Shown here piece by piece: positions 43,841 through 53,659 of a DNA stretch of 64,000 bases; position 1 is the first letter of the stretch, and each line of letters begins with the position of its first letter. The stretch lies in NCBI GenBank assembly GCA_027491195.1, contig JAIXWQ010000009.1:186001-250000 (forward strand), given 5' to 3'. This DNA is from Cytophagaceae bacterium. Lineage in GTDB: Bacteria; Bacteroidota; Bacteroidia; Cytophagales; Spirosomataceae. The position numbers and the translations under genes are program-made. The notes beneath the pieces are model-generated. The model was not told the origin of the DNA, did not search any database, and was given only the letters and a program-made list of their open reading frames with translations.

Positions 43841-46123
43841 ATGAAACTAACCCTATCCTCCTTCATCGCCATATTGGCCAGTATGCTTTACCTGATAGTC
43901 TATTTCATCCCGGACATGGGTGGTTCGGACGTGATGGGCGCTCAGTGGTTGTATGCCAGTAGCTTAAGTTTAGTGCTGGTTGGATTCATCGGTATTCGCT
44001 ACAAGGAGTATTCGGAGGCGATTAGTCAGGTGTTTGCGTACAAGTTTACGCTGGTGTTTTCGTTGCTGCTTTTTTGGGCAATCGGTTCTTACTTTTATGC
44101 GATAAATCCGACCGAAACGCTGGTGACTTTGGCTCGCCTGATTACCACCTATTTTGTTTTCATCAACCTGTCCATTCTGTTTTATCAGCAGGACCGCGCC
44201 GTTTTATTTACGGGGATTGCTTATGGAATTACGCTCCTGTTATTCTTCGATGCCATCTATATTCTGAAGACTTTTTCGGCGAATCTGCGCACGATGAATT
44301 TAGATGCCGCGATCCTTGGCATTAATAAATACCATGGGAATAAGAACGTGACGGCGGCTAGTTTGCTCATCATGATTCCGTTTGCGATTTATGTGATTAT
44401 GTCTTCCAAATGGTTAGGCCGAATCGCTGGGATGATCGCTTTATTCCTTGGCGTATTTGCGCTCTTTTTATTGAACACACGTTCGACCTATGTGGGCTTC
44501 GCGCTGATCACGGTATTGTTTTTTGTAGGGCTTATTTGGCAAAATAAAGCTGCTTTAAAACCTGCTCTTTTATTTTTCTTACTCCCAGCTGTAGTAGCGA
44601 TTTTCGTGTCGAATGCTCGCTTGAAATTAGCAGTCGCGGGACAAGAGAGCTCAGGAGGTTATGGAACCGTAACCAAACGTATCGGCGATATCAACATCGC
44701 CAGCGAGCAGAATTCGCGTATCCACTTATGGGGAACGGCATTGGATTATTCGATTCACCATCCCATTCTAGGGGCCGGTTACGGTAACTGGAAATTAGCT
44801 TCGATTCCTTACGAGCGTGAAGTGGCGAACGAGCTTTTTGTGCCGTATCATGCGCACAACGATTTCATCGAAATGTTTGCGGATTTAGGGCTTTTAGGTG
44901 GTCTGTGTTTTGCAGGCATGTTCTTGCTATTGTTGTATTATACATTTGAGTTTTTGCGCACTAAACGCGGAGATCCGCTGATGGTGATCATCGCCTTTTT
45001 AGCCGTGACTTGCTATGGGGTGGATGCGCTTTTGAACTTCCCAGCAGAGCGGACGGCGATGCAGTCGATGCTGTCGTTAGCGGCGGCTTTGGTGTTGATT
45101 CCCTTGGACAAGTCGGCGCGGAATTTCAATGCAATGCCAGTCATTTACTTACTCTTAGGCGTCGCCCTTTTAGTCCCGTCCATCTACGTGGCGAACGAGA
45201 CTTTTGAGTCCTTAAAGATCCAAAAATTCGTGATGGGTGAGGTGAACGCCGACCCGAAGATGGCGACGGTTGATGTGGAGAAGCTGCCTGATATTCCTAA
45301 TTTGTCCTCGTCGACATTACCGATGAAGGCGATGATGGCGCGTTATTATATACGCGATAAGCGATTTGATGATGCACTTCGGGTCTTGAAAGAAAGTGAA
45401 AACGATAATCCTTTCTTGCATTATAACGACTTCTTGCGCACATCGATTTATGCCTCCTTGAACAAGATGGATTCGGCACATTATTATGCCAAACGTGCCT
45501 TCGACGCCTGGCCGCGCGCATCGAGTTATTACAAGAATATGATTTTCACGTCGGCTAAATTGAAAGACACAAACGAGATAAAGCGCGCTTTGCAGGTTTC
45601 TTTGGACGTAAATAACAATAATGCCCTGACCTGGAATCAATACATGTTGGGCATGTTTGAGGTGAAACAAGGGGCGGACAATGGGCTATTAGCTACTTTG
45701 GAAAAGACATTGAAAAAATTTCCAGGGGATACTGCTATCTTGAATTCTACGGCCAACCTGCTGCGTGGTGGAAGCCGAGATTTACGCGGCTTGACAGCGA
45801 AAGGGAATAGCCTTTTTGTGAAAGGAAAGTATCTCCAAGCTGCTGCGATTTATACGGAACTTTCGAAGCAAGATCCCGGGAATTTCTCTCACCTAGAGAA
45901 CGTGGGAATCTGCTATTATGCGGGCAAACGTTTTGCGGAAAGTTTGTTCTATTTTGCCAAATCCGAACAACACCCCGGAAACAATACCGGCAAATCTGCG
46001 TACTTTGCGGGCATGTCCCAGATTTCAACAGGTAAGAAGGCGGAGGCATGCGCTAGTTTCGCACGAGCAAAAGCAAAAGGGTACCCGGATGCAGCCGCGG
46101 CGATTGCACAATATTGTAAATAA
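43841..46123 (+). CDS. O-antigen ligase/polymerase-family membrane protein with TPR domain
   Basis: A 760-residue protein with about 12 hydrophobic segments in the first 430 residues and a Wzy_C/O-antigen-ligase signature: RIHLWGTALDYSIHHPILGA followed by GNW, then PYHAHNDFIEMFADLGLLGG, containing the catalytic-loop histidine. The C-terminal 300 residues are soluble tetratricopeptide-like repeats (ALRVLKESENDNPFLHY, LQAAAIYTELSKQDPGN). The family ligates or polymerises glycans at the periplasmic face. The TPR fusion is common in Bacteroidota, and some members glycosylate proteins. I choose the ATG at 43841, since the earlier in-frame codons lie before the promoter box. The OmpA-like gene follows 5 bp later. 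Confidence 0.85.
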   Translation: MKLTLSSFIAILASMLYLIVYFIPDMGGSDVMGAQWLYASSLSLVLVGFIGIRYKEYSEAISQVFAYKFTLVFSLLLFWAIGSYFYAINPTETLVTLARLITTYFVFINLSILFYQQDRAVLFTGIAYGITLLLFFDAIYILKTFSANLRTMNLDAAILGINKYHGNKNVTAASLLIMIPFAIYVIMSSKWLGRIAGMIALFLGVFALFLLNTRSTYVGFALITVLFFVGLIWQNKAALKPALLFFLLPAVVAIFVSNARLKLAVAGQESSGGYGTVTKRIGDINIASEQNSRIHLWGTALDYSIHHPILGAGYGNWKLASIPYEREVANELFVPYHAHNDFIEMFADLGLLGGLCFAGMFLLLLYYTFEFLRTKRGDPLMVIIAFLAVTCYGVDALLNFPAERTAMQSMLSLAAALVLIPLDKSARNFNAMPVIYLLLGVALLVPSIYVANETFESLKIQKFVMGEVNADPKMATVDVEKLPDIPNLSSSTLPMKAMMARYYIRDKRFDDALRVLKESENDNPFLHYNDFLRTSIYASLNKMDSAHYYAKRAFDAWPRASSYYKNMIFTSAKLKDTNEIKRALQVSLDVNNNNALTWNQYMLGMFEVKQGADNGLLATLEKTLKKFPGDTAILNSTANLLRGGSRDLRGLTAKGNSLFVKGKYLQAAAIYTELSKQDPGNFSHLENVGICYYAGKRFAESLFYFAKSEQHPGNNTGKSAYFAGMSQISTGKKAEACASFARAKAKGYPDAAAAIAQYCK

Positions 46124-46128
46124 GAAAA

Positions 46129-47286
46129 ATGAAGAAATTACTACTCGGGCTATTGTTCTTAAGCGGGACTTTGGCAGCACAAGAAAACGATAAATCCCTG
46201 GTCATCATTGGTGGTCCTACCGATTTATGGACGAATAACCGCGGAACGGCAAAGGACGAATTCAATGCCTTCACGAACTTAGGCGTTCAATTCTCGAAGC
46301 GCAAATCTGCGAGCATGGATGTCGTTTATACCGGTTTGACAGGATTCAAGGGCGATTTCTTCAGCCCAGGCGAGTGGAATGGCAAATTTCTATCTGCTAA
46401 CGCGAGCATGCGTTACTTCTTCATTCCGCGTAAGAAAACATCGGTTTTAAAACCATTCTTCCAAATAGGCGCCGAGGCTTTCGCCCGTCGCGATTATGGT
46501 TTTCCAGGAAATGCGTATGAATTAAGTGCAGCCGGTGGAATTGGTATTGATGTGAAATTATCGAAAAGACTTTCCATCATCGCTCAGTCGAACTTAGCGA
46601 TTCCGATGGCACAGTCGACAGAGGCAGGAGTTAAAATAGCTTCCGTGAGAGGGTCTAATAATAGCACGTCTTTTGGCCTAGTGTATCATTTCGGATGGAA
46701 AGCTGCGAAGAAGAAAATGGATGAGGAGGCTGCTAAATTAGCAGAGGAAGCAGCGGCGAAAGCGGCAGCGGAGGCAGCAGAGCAAGATCGCTTAGCTAAA
46801 ATTGCAGCTGACAAGAAGGCGGCAGAAGAGGCAAAAGCTAGAGCAGAAGCGGTGGCGAAAGCTGAGGCAGAAGCTAAAGTGAAAGCAGAGGCAGTTGCGA
46901 AGGCAGAGGCGGAAGCGAAGGCAGCGGCTCAATTGAAGTTAGATCAAGAGGCGATGGCTGAAACGACGATTCTTTACATGAATAATAAGTGGGAATTAAC
47001 GGAAGAGTCCGTGGCGAAATTAAAAATGGTAGCCTCAGCGCTAATCGCTCGTCCGGATATTAAAGTTCGGGTAGACGGTCATTCCGATGCTTTTGGAACA
47101 TCTAAAAATAATTTAAAGGCATCTCGCTTCAGAGCACAAGGGGCGGCGAATTTCTTAATGAAGCAAGGTGTTGAATCTGCGCGTTTACAAGTGAATGCGT
47201 ATGGTGAAGATAAGCCGGCGGCATCGAATAAAACGAAGGAGGGCATGGCTCTAAACCGTCGCATTGAAATTAGAATAATCAAATAA
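46129..47286 (+). CDS. OmpA-family outer-membrane protein with coiled-coil linker
   Basis: A 385-residue protein with a signal peptide (MKKLLLGLLFLSGTLAA), a barrel-like region to about residue 185, a strongly charged alanine/glutamate/lysine-rich coiled coil (185-285) and a C-terminal OmpA domain (290-385; VDGHSDAFGTSKNNLKASRF carries the conserved Asp and Arg, and it closes with NRRIEIRI). The layout parallels the OmpA-like protein of the adhesin operon, with the coiled coil replacing the TSP3 linker. It lies between the glycan ligase gene and the second T9SS-sorted protein, and probably anchors a surface structure to peptidoglycan. Confidence 0.88.
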   Translation: MKKLLLGLLFLSGTLAAQENDKSLVIIGGPTDLWTNNRGTAKDEFNAFTNLGVQFSKRKSASMDVVYTGLTGFKGDFFSPGEWNGKFLSANASMRYFFIPRKKTSVLKPFFQIGAEAFARRDYGFPGNAYELSAAGGIGIDVKLSKRLSIIAQSNLAIPMAQSTEAGVKIASVRGSNNSTSFGLVYHFGWKAAKKKMDEEAAKLAEEAAAKAAAEAAEQDRLAKIAADKKAAEEAKARAEAVAKAEAEAKVKAEAVAKAEAEAKAAAQLKLDQEAMAETTILYMNNKWELTEESVAKLKMVASALIARPDIKVRVDGHSDAFGTSKNNLKASRFRAQGAANFLMKQGVESARLQVNAYGEDKPAASNKTKEGMALNRRIEIRIIK

Positions 47287-47287
47287 T

Positions 47288-47341
47288 AAATTTCAATTTT
47301 TAAAGCCTATATTTAGGGTTTAAAATCAATCATTGAAATTT
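47288..47341. promoter_or_regulatory. Inverted repeat with internal -7-like box before the RCC1 protein gene
   Basis: AAATTTCAAT and ATTGAAATTT form a perfect 10-bp inverted repeat 34 bp apart. TATATTTA (47308-47315), near TAnnTTTG, lies between the arms. This could be an operator around a promoter, or a weak hairpin in an operon transcript. Confidence 0.3.
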
Positions 47342-47346
47342 ATTAT

Positions 47347-50217
47347 ATGGGATCAGCGAGCAGATACTGTTACTTTAGGGTATGGGGCTGGCTGATCCTA
47401 TTTTTTTGTGTAGCCGTCGATGGCATGGCTCAGTGCAATGTAAACGACCCTTACGATAAGCTCATCAGTGGTTATCACGCCTCAGTCGCGATTAAAAGTA
47501 CCGGGGAATATTCTATTTGGGGGGCAAATATGGCTCCTTCGGGTTTAACGGGCCAGCTAACGCCTTTAGAAATTAATTCAACTAATTATTCCAATCTTTC
47601 AGGAACTATCTATAAAGCAGGTATTGGAGGTTCTTACACGGGAACGTCGATTGACCAAGCAGTCGTATTGACTTCCACGGGTTTATTTGCCTGGGGTGCC
47701 GTGGGGTCACTTTTCAGTCCTACGCTGACGACTTCTCCTGGAGTCGCCCAAATCACCCCTCCTGCTGGATCTTCCTCCATCGGCCTTCCTATCGGCTTAG
47801 AACCTTCCGATGTAAAAATGCTGTTTGCGATGTATCGAACCCTTATTTTATTAAGTAAAGCGGGGGATGTATACGTGTTGGGTTATATATCTGGCGCATT
47901 GGATGGGAATGGAGCGGTGCAAGGAACGGCGGGATCGAACGTATGGCAACGGGTAAAAATAGACCCCACTACCTATTTAACGGGGGTAAAAGCGGTACGT
48001 GGACACGTTGGAAACACAAATATCAATGCATTAATCGCTGAAACGAATGACGGCAAATTGTATACCTGGGGTCGCACCACCTTTTTAGGAGATGGGTCAG
48101 GGGTTGCATATCGGTCGTACGCGACAGAGATGACGCTTCCGGATGACGTGAAATCAAAGGGTATTCGGATGATAGGAGTAACCGGCGGTGTGATGGGTGG
48201 GAGCTCTTATAATACCTATTATGTATTGAGTAATTCCGGAAACCTCTACGCGATGGGGGATAATAAAAATTACCAGTGTGGCGATTTCTCTAGAGATCTC
48301 TTACATCTCAACTGGGTACAAGCGAAAAAATCAGCAGCTCCTAATGACTTTTTGACGAATGTTATTTTCGTTACGGTGCAAGAACACAGTAATTCCGTTC
48401 CGGCAGCGGCGGCCATCACAAAAGCGGGGGATTTTTATTCTTGGGGATATAATGCCCGTAATATGTTAGGCAGGCCCATTGAAAACGCCTCCTATGATCC
48501 GGGTTTAGCCGGCGGTTTTAATCAAGGAACTGATAAAGCACTCTTCGCAGAAATGGGCGGTCACACATTGCTCTATGTAAAAGAAGGAAGTTCTAAGTTT
48601 TGTTATGTAGGACACCGGATTAACGGGAGTATGGGTGATGGTACATCTTTTGATGCCAAAGAACCTATTTTTAACTGCGACCAAACGCCCACCATCGACC
48701 TCTGCGGCTCCGTTCCGAATGTCTCCGACACAACGACCTCTACCATTAACGCTAGCCCAAAAGTCATTAAGGCAAACGGAAAAGATTACTCCACTATCTT
48801 TGTCCAATTAAAGGATGCTAGTGGAAAAAATTTGACCGGAAATGGGGGCTTGGTAACTATCTCCTCCACCTTAGGAACCGTTTCCGCCGTGGTGAACAAC
48901 AATAATGGAACCTATACAGCCATCTTAACCGGCGGAATTACGGCCGGAACAGCGATTGTTAGCTTCACGATTAATGGCGCAAATGCAGTTCAAACTGATA
49001 CCGTGACTATATTGCCTTACCTCTGGCCGGGTTCTATCGAGTCCGATCAATCACTGTGTTATCCGGCTAAACCCTCGCTGTTAACCTCTAAAGTCGATGC
49101 CTACGGCGTCCCTAGGCCTATTTCCTATATTTGGCAAGTCAGTACGGATAACATTTCCTTCACCCAGATACCTGGTGCAACCGCGAAAACCTACCGGCCA
49201 CCCCTCTCAAAAACGGTGTATTATTACCGCCGCGGCGCGCGTTCTTCAGTAGATAGCCTTGAGTTTACGAATTCCGTGGTGATCCGAACCGAAGAAATTG
49301 CAGGCGGAAAATTAACGGGAACTGGGACTTTCTGCGGCGATAAAAACAGCCAGTTGATGAAGCTGAGCGGGCATATCGGGACCATTGCGAAATGGCAATC
49401 TGCTGATACTCCTGACTTTTTAGTAGGAGTAGCGGATATTGCAAACACCGATTCCAGTTATACGGCGACGAATTTACCTAACACGAAATACTTCCGTGCG
49501 GTGATCACCCAGCCTGTCTGTGGCACGGCCTACAGTTCTGGCACGGTGGTGGTCATTCACCCCATTCCAGTTTTGAGTTTTGTGCCTAATCCAGCCGAGG
49601 TGGTTCGTTGGTCCACTTTAGTGATTACTGCCTCTGGGGCAGATCGCTATGCTTGGTCGCCTCGCTATGGATTATCTGCGGTGGACAAAGCGGTAGTGAA
49701 CGCAAATCCTTTGAAAACGACCACTTATTCCATTAAAGGCACGAATAATACGGGCTGCAATAGCACGACCTCATTAACGGTGACGGTTTTATCAGCGGGA
49801 ACTTTGGACACGGATGGCGATGGGATATATGATGAAGACGAGGAAAACCCCTTAAAATACAAACCAGATTGCGATGGTGATGGGATAGAGAATAGGTTGG
49901 ATGCAGATCCATGTCCGTTCTTCGAGCCACAAGGAATTTCGCCTAATGGAGATGGTAAAAATGATGTTTTGGTCTTTGAGGGGCTCTTAACGAAGCCCAT
50001 CCCGAACCATATTTCGATCTTTGACCGCATTGGAAGCCTGGTTTATGAGACGGAGAATTACCAAAATAATTGGGGCGGCGAAACATCTAAGGGGACTGAG
50101 TTGTTTGAGAAAACGGGAGAAGTTCCAGACGGGACTTATTACTATATTTTGGACTTTTATGACAAAAGGCCTACCGTGAAGAATTTTATTTATGTCTTAC
50201 GTAACATCAAGAAATAA
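47347..50217 (+). CDS. T9SS-secreted RCC1-repeat surface protein with gliding-type C-terminal domain
   Basis: A 956-residue exported protein. An N-terminal signal segment (WGWLILFFCVAVDGMAQ) is followed by RCC1-like propeller repeats in residues 35-440 (YSIWG, LFAWG, VYVLG, LYTWG, LYAMGDN, FYSWGYN). Next come an invasin/Big_1-like Ig domain (about 465-555), further Ig-like domains, a short TSP3 stretch (DTDGDGIYDEDEE, DCDGDGIENRLDADPCP) and the type B sorting domain from ISPNGDGKND to the end. It resembles a short version of the giant adhesin, which also carries RCC1 repeats and the same C-terminal domain, but no PorP/SprF gene lies next to it, so it may use the one at 36982 or one elsewhere. 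Its stop overlaps the next start by one base. Confidence 0.87.
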   Translation: MGSASRYCYFRVWGWLILFFCVAVDGMAQCNVNDPYDKLISGYHASVAIKSTGEYSIWGANMAPSGLTGQLTPLEINSTNYSNLSGTIYKAGIGGSYTGTSIDQAVVLTSTGLFAWGAVGSLFSPTLTTSPGVAQITPPAGSSSIGLPIGLEPSDVKMLFAMYRTLILLSKAGDVYVLGYISGALDGNGAVQGTAGSNVWQRVKIDPTTYLTGVKAVRGHVGNTNINALIAETNDGKLYTWGRTTFLGDGSGVAYRSYATEMTLPDDVKSKGIRMIGVTGGVMGGSSYNTYYVLSNSGNLYAMGDNKNYQCGDFSRDLLHLNWVQAKKSAAPNDFLTNVIFVTVQEHSNSVPAAAAITKAGDFYSWGYNARNMLGRPIENASYDPGLAGGFNQGTDKALFAEMGGHTLLYVKEGSSKFCYVGHRINGSMGDGTSFDAKEPIFNCDQTPTIDLCGSVPNVSDTTTSTINASPKVIKANGKDYSTIFVQLKDASGKNLTGNGGLVTISSTLGTVSAVVNNNNGTYTAILTGGITAGTAIVSFTINGANAVQTDTVTILPYLWPGSIESDQSLCYPAKPSLLTSKVDAYGVPRPISYIWQVSTDNISFTQIPGATAKTYRPPLSKTVYYYRRGARSSVDSLEFTNSVVIRTEEIAGGKLTGTGTFCGDKNSQLMKLSGHIGTIAKWQSADTPDFLVGVADIANTDSSYTATNLPNTKYFRAVITQPVCGTAYSSGTVVVIHPIPVLSFVPNPAEVVRWSTLVITASGADRYAWSPRYGLSAVDKAVVNANPLKTTTYSIKGTNNTGCNSTTSLTVTVLSAGTLDTDGDGIYDEDEENPLKYKPDCDGDGIENRLDADPCPFFEPQGISPNGDGKNDVLVFEGLLTKPIPNHISIFDRIGSLVYETENYQNNWGGETSKGTELFEKTGEVPDGTYYYILDFYDKRPTVKNFIYVLRNIKK

Positions 50218-51029
50218 TGATTGAATCTTACTTTGCAACCATTCCTAGTGCGCACCGCGCGTTGATTTTAGCTGGAGGAATTCTGTTTTTTTGGCTGATT
50301 GAGTCAGGAATTCCACTCTTTTCATTCCAGTATAAAAAGTGGGCTCACGCGAAGCTTAACTTGTTTTTAACCTTCACCACTATCGCGGTTAATTTTCCTT
50401 TTGCGGTTCTTTTAGTGGCGGCGAGTGACTGGACGACCTCAGTGAATTTCGGAATTTTACACTGGTTTGCGATGCCTAGCTGGGCCTTTTTAATCGTAGG
50501 TTTATTGCTAATGGATTTAGTGGGGGCTTATTTAGTGCACTTGATCGAGCATAAGATCAAGGTACTTTGGAAGTTCCACATGGTACACCACGCGGATACG
50601 CAAGTGGATACGACGACGGCAAATCGCCACCATCCGGGGGAGAGTGTGATCCGTGCGGTCTTTGCCATTCTAGCCATTTTAGTCTGTGGCGCGCCTATGT
50701 GGATTGTGTTTTTGTACCAAAGCCTCAGCGTCGTTCTTTCTCAGTTCAATCACGCAAACATTCGTTTGCCACTTTGGTTAGACACAGCCCTTTCGTATGT
50801 GATCATCTCACCTAATATGCACAAAGTGCACCACCATTTCGAGCGTCCTCAAACCGATTCGAACTACGGGAATATCTTCGCTTTTTGGGATCGCTTATTC
50901 GGGACTTTCGACGCGACGCCGATTGAGAAAATCAAGTATGGTTTAGACGTTTTAGAAAACGATAAAGACCGCTCATTTGCCTACCAACTAAACCTACCTT
51001 TTAACCGAAATATCAAAACAGACGAATGA
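50217..51029 (+). CDS. Sterol desaturase/fatty acid hydroxylase superfamily membrane protein
   Basis: A 270-residue integral membrane di-iron oxygenase. Four hydrophobic segments frame the histidine boxes: HLIEHK, HMVHHAD, NRHHPGES and HKVHHHFERPQ, with YGNIFAFWDRLFGTF as the usual closing motif. Family members hydroxylate or desaturate sterols, carotenoids, fatty acids or sphingolipids; the substrate here is unknown. The start overlaps the RCC1-protein stop by one base and its end overlaps the serine hydrolase start by 4 bp, so it is tightly operonic with both. Confidence 0.9.
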   Translation: MIESYFATIPSAHRALILAGGILFFWLIESGIPLFSFQYKKWAHAKLNLFLTFTTIAVNFPFAVLLVAASDWTTSVNFGILHWFAMPSWAFLIVGLLLMDLVGAYLVHLIEHKIKVLWKFHMVHHADTQVDTTTANRHHPGESVIRAVFAILAILVCGAPMWIVFLYQSLSVVLSQFNHANIRLPLWLDTALSYVIISPNMHKVHHHFERPQTDSNYGNIFAFWDRLFGTFDATPIEKIKYGLDVLENDKDRSFAYQLNLPFNRNIKTDE

Positions 51030-52270
51030 AAAAACTCTTAATTCTTTTCTTGCTTCCGCTTTCGCTAGCGGCGCAAGTTTTATCCCCCGTAGTTCAACCT
51101 ACGGCAGATTTTGATGTGAAAAAACTAGAGGCCATCGATGCCTTAGTAAAATCCTATGTGGAGAAAAACCACCTGGTGGGTGCGGTTACACTCATCGTGA
51201 AAAACAATCAACTCGTTCACTACAAAGGCCATGGCTATGCGGATTGGGCAACCAAAAAACCCATGCCTGCTGACGCGATTTTCCGCATCATGTCCCAAAC
51301 CAAAGCCCTAACCAGCTTAGGCATCTTGCAACTTTTCGAACAAGGCAAAATCCGCTTGGATCAACCCCTTTCTGATTTTATTCCTACCTTCAAATCCCCA
51401 CGCGTTTTGAAGGATTTCAATGCGGCAGATTCATCCTTTACTTCCGAGCCTGCGAAGCGGGAGATTACGATTCGCGATTTGCTAACGCACTCTTCAGGCA
51501 TCGATTATGCAGGAATTGGTTCGGATAAAATGAAGGCGATCTACGCAAAAGCGGGTGTACCCTCAGGACTAGGCGATAATGGAACGACCTTATTACAAGC
51601 GATTACAAAATTAGGCACCTTGCCACTCATTCATAATCCAGGGGAGAAATTCACCTACGGATTGAACACGGATGTATTAGGTTGTTTGATTGAGGTGATT
51701 AGCGGGGAAACCTTGGAAGCGTATTTGACGAAAAATGTCTTCATCCCATTAGGCATGAAGGACACTTATTTTAACGTGCCAGCTGAAAAAGGATCTCGCC
51801 TGCCTACCGTTTACACGGAGAATGAGAAGAACCAAATCATTACCTGGTCACCTACCTTCCGCGGTATTAATCCTAATTACCCCTTATTTAAGAAGACTTT
51901 CTTCTCAGGGGGAGCCGGACTTTCGTCTACTGCCTTTGATTATGCGATCTTCTTGCAATGCATCTTGAATGGAGGTAAATACAACGGAAAGCAAATCATC
52001 GGCCGTCGTACAGCGGAATTGATGGTAAGTCCAAACTTCCCATTGGGGGATGATTCCTTTGGTTTAGGATTTATGTTAGCTGGCGAAAAGTCAGCGAATC
52101 GCAAGATGCGTAATAAAGGCTCTTTCTCTTGGGGAGGCTATTATGGAACGACCTATTGGGCAGATCCTAAAGAGAAGATGATTGTGTTGATCATGTCACA
52201 ACACACGCCTAATTCCCATGGTGATTACCAAGAAAAAATAGAGAATATTATCTACGGAGCATTGAAATAA
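51026..52270 (+). CDS. Serine hydrolase of the class C beta-lactamase/PBP family
   Basis: A 414-residue exported protein (signal peptide MKKLLILFLLPLSLAAQ). The catalytic S-x-x-K is SQTK in FRIMSQTKALTSLG near residue 90. The second motif is in the YGLNTD region (Y-x-N), and HTPNSHG near the end is in the position of the third motif. Homologues include esterases, D-aminopeptidases and carboxypeptidases, and true resistance beta-lactamases are a minority. The periplasmic or surface substrate is unknown. Last gene of the operon, followed by a strong terminator. Confidence 0.88.
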   Translation: MKKLLILFLLPLSLAAQVLSPVVQPTADFDVKKLEAIDALVKSYVEKNHLVGAVTLIVKNNQLVHYKGHGYADWATKKPMPADAIFRIMSQTKALTSLGILQLFEQGKIRLDQPLSDFIPTFKSPRVLKDFNAADSSFTSEPAKREITIRDLLTHSSGIDYAGIGSDKMKAIYAKAGVPSGLGDNGTTLLQAITKLGTLPLIHNPGEKFTYGLNTDVLGCLIEVISGETLEAYLTKNVFIPLGMKDTYFNVPAEKGSRLPTVYTENEKNQIITWSPTFRGINPNYPLFKKTFFSGGAGLSSTAFDYAIFLQCILNGGKYNGKQIIGRRTAELMVSPNFPLGDDSFGLGFMLAGEKSANRKMRNKGSFSWGGYYGTTYWADPKEKMIVLIMSQHTPNSHGDYQEKIENIIYGALK

Positions 52271-52275
52271 AATAA

Positions 52276-52326
52276 GGGGCCCGCGGCTACATGACTGCAT
52301 AAAGATGCATGCGTGCCGCGGGCCCC
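52276..52326. terminator. Strong bidirectional terminator hairpin
   Basis: Perfect 12-bp inverted repeat GGGGCCCGCGGC / GCCGCGGGCCCC with a second nested TGCAT/ATGCA hairpin in its loop, T-rich on both flanks. It separates the convergent serine hydrolase and fucosidase genes. Confidence 0.9.
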
Positions 52327-52331
52327 AATTT

Positions 52332-53633
52332 TTATTTAATCAATTCTAAGACTTGCGTTCCTTCTGGAATATCTGCGACTAAGATTCTCGCACCTTCCTT
52401 CTCCATTTTAGCTTTTATAGGTGCTCCGTTTAGGACACTTAGCTTTTTGTATTTGCCCGGTATAAGCAGACTCTCTTCGCCCGGTTTATTGAATAGGTGT
52501 ACGAAAACGCTAGTCGCATTTTCTGTCGTCACACCCCATTTCTGCGGTTTTACTGGACCACCTCGCGTTCCATAAATGGAACGGCCATGCTGTTCTAACC
52601 ATTTGCCCACTACCGCTAAACTATCTGTAAATTCAGGCTGAATCTTACCCGTAGGCATCGGTCCCACGTTTAATAGTAGGTTTGCGTTTCTACCCGCTGC
52701 GCCTACTAATAGCTGATGAATTTGGGTAGGCGTTTTGTATTTATGATCCATCATGTTGTAGCCCCAGGCTCCATTGATGGTTTCGCAGGTCTCCAAAGGC
52801 AGTGCTGATGCAGCTTGAAAGCTTAAACCATGTTGATTCTCTCCCGGAAGATCGCGTTCAAACATTTGGAAATCCTCCCCAGGAATCGGATCCAAGTGGT
52901 GGTTATTCCCAATCATACATTGAGGCTGTAAAGAGTGAATCAGGCCATAAATCTCATCGTATTTCCAATCAATTCGAGAGCTTCGATCCTTGTTGCCCTC
53001 TGGATTTGTTTGATCCCAATGACCGTCAAACCAGATATTGCTGATCTCGCCATAGTTCGTCAATAATTCCGTTAACTGTGTCTTCATGAATTTCAAATAA
53101 GACGCATAATCGCCTTGTCCTTTGCGGCCAGACGTTTTACCCGTTCTACCCGATTGCCATGGATAATCTTCTCTGTACCAGTCCAAAGTCGAATAATACA
53201 GCCCCAGCTTTATGCCTTGTTTCTGGCATTCCGCCGCTAATTCTTTCAGCACATCCCGCTTAAACGGAGTATTCGTAATCTTCCAATCCGAAGCCTGTGT
53301 ATCCCAATTCGAGAATCCATCATGGTGACGCGTGATGAAAATAATGTATTTCATCCCAGAATTCTTCGCCATGGAGACCCATTCTGCCGCATTAAACTCG
53401 GAGGGATAGAAGCCCTTCAGAAGGCGCTGGTAATCTTTTTTATCGATTTTCCGGTTGTTCATAACCCATTCCCCATCTGCTAGCATTGACGAAATGCCCC
53501 AGTGAATGAAGAAGCCGTATTTATTATCTTGAAATTGTGTTCTCGCCTGAAGGTTTGCTGGCGAAGGAGTGTAGGTTTGGCCGAAGGCCAGCGTGCTGAT
53601 AAGGAGCAGCGACGCTAGTAGTGTTTTTTTCAT
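52332..53633 (-). CDS. GH29 alpha-L-fucosidase
   Basis: Secreted or periplasmic glycoside hydrolase of family 29 that removes alpha-L-fucose from glycans. A 433-residue protein with a signal peptide (MKKTLLASLLLISTLAFG). Family motifs: FFIHWGISSM near residue 40, RHHDGFSNWDT, GLYYSTLDWY, and NIWFDGHWD near residue 200, where the aspartate is the expected nucleophile. It closes with NLLLNVGPMPTG. The C-terminal beta domain is short. It stands alone between terminator and lipoprotein gene, with no transport genes nearby. Confidence 0.93.
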   Translation of the reverse strand: MKKTLLASLLLISTLAFGQTYTPSPANLQARTQFQDNKYGFFIHWGISSMLADGEWVMNNRKIDKKDYQRLLKGFYPSEFNAAEWVSMAKNSGMKYIIFITRHHDGFSNWDTQASDWKITNTPFKRDVLKELAAECQKQGIKLGLYYSTLDWYREDYPWQSGRTGKTSGRKGQGDYASYLKFMKTQLTELLTNYGEISNIWFDGHWDQTNPEGNKDRSSRIDWKYDEIYGLIHSLQPQCMIGNNHHLDPIPGEDFQMFERDLPGENQHGLSFQAASALPLETCETINGAWGYNMMDHKYKTPTQIHQLLVGAAGRNANLLLNVGPMPTGKIQPEFTDSLAVVGKWLEQHGRSIYGTRGGPVKPQKWGVTTENATSVFVHLFNKPGEESLLIPGKYKKLSVLNGAPIKAKMEKEGARILVADIPEGTQVLELIK

Positions 53634-53659
53634 AGGTTTAGATTTGTGTTTGGTTTATA

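Noticed and set aside
51026-52270. Antibiotic-resistance beta-lactamase
   Set aside because: The protein belongs to the broad class C-like serine hydrolase group, most of whose members are esterases or peptidases. Context gives no hint of resistance.
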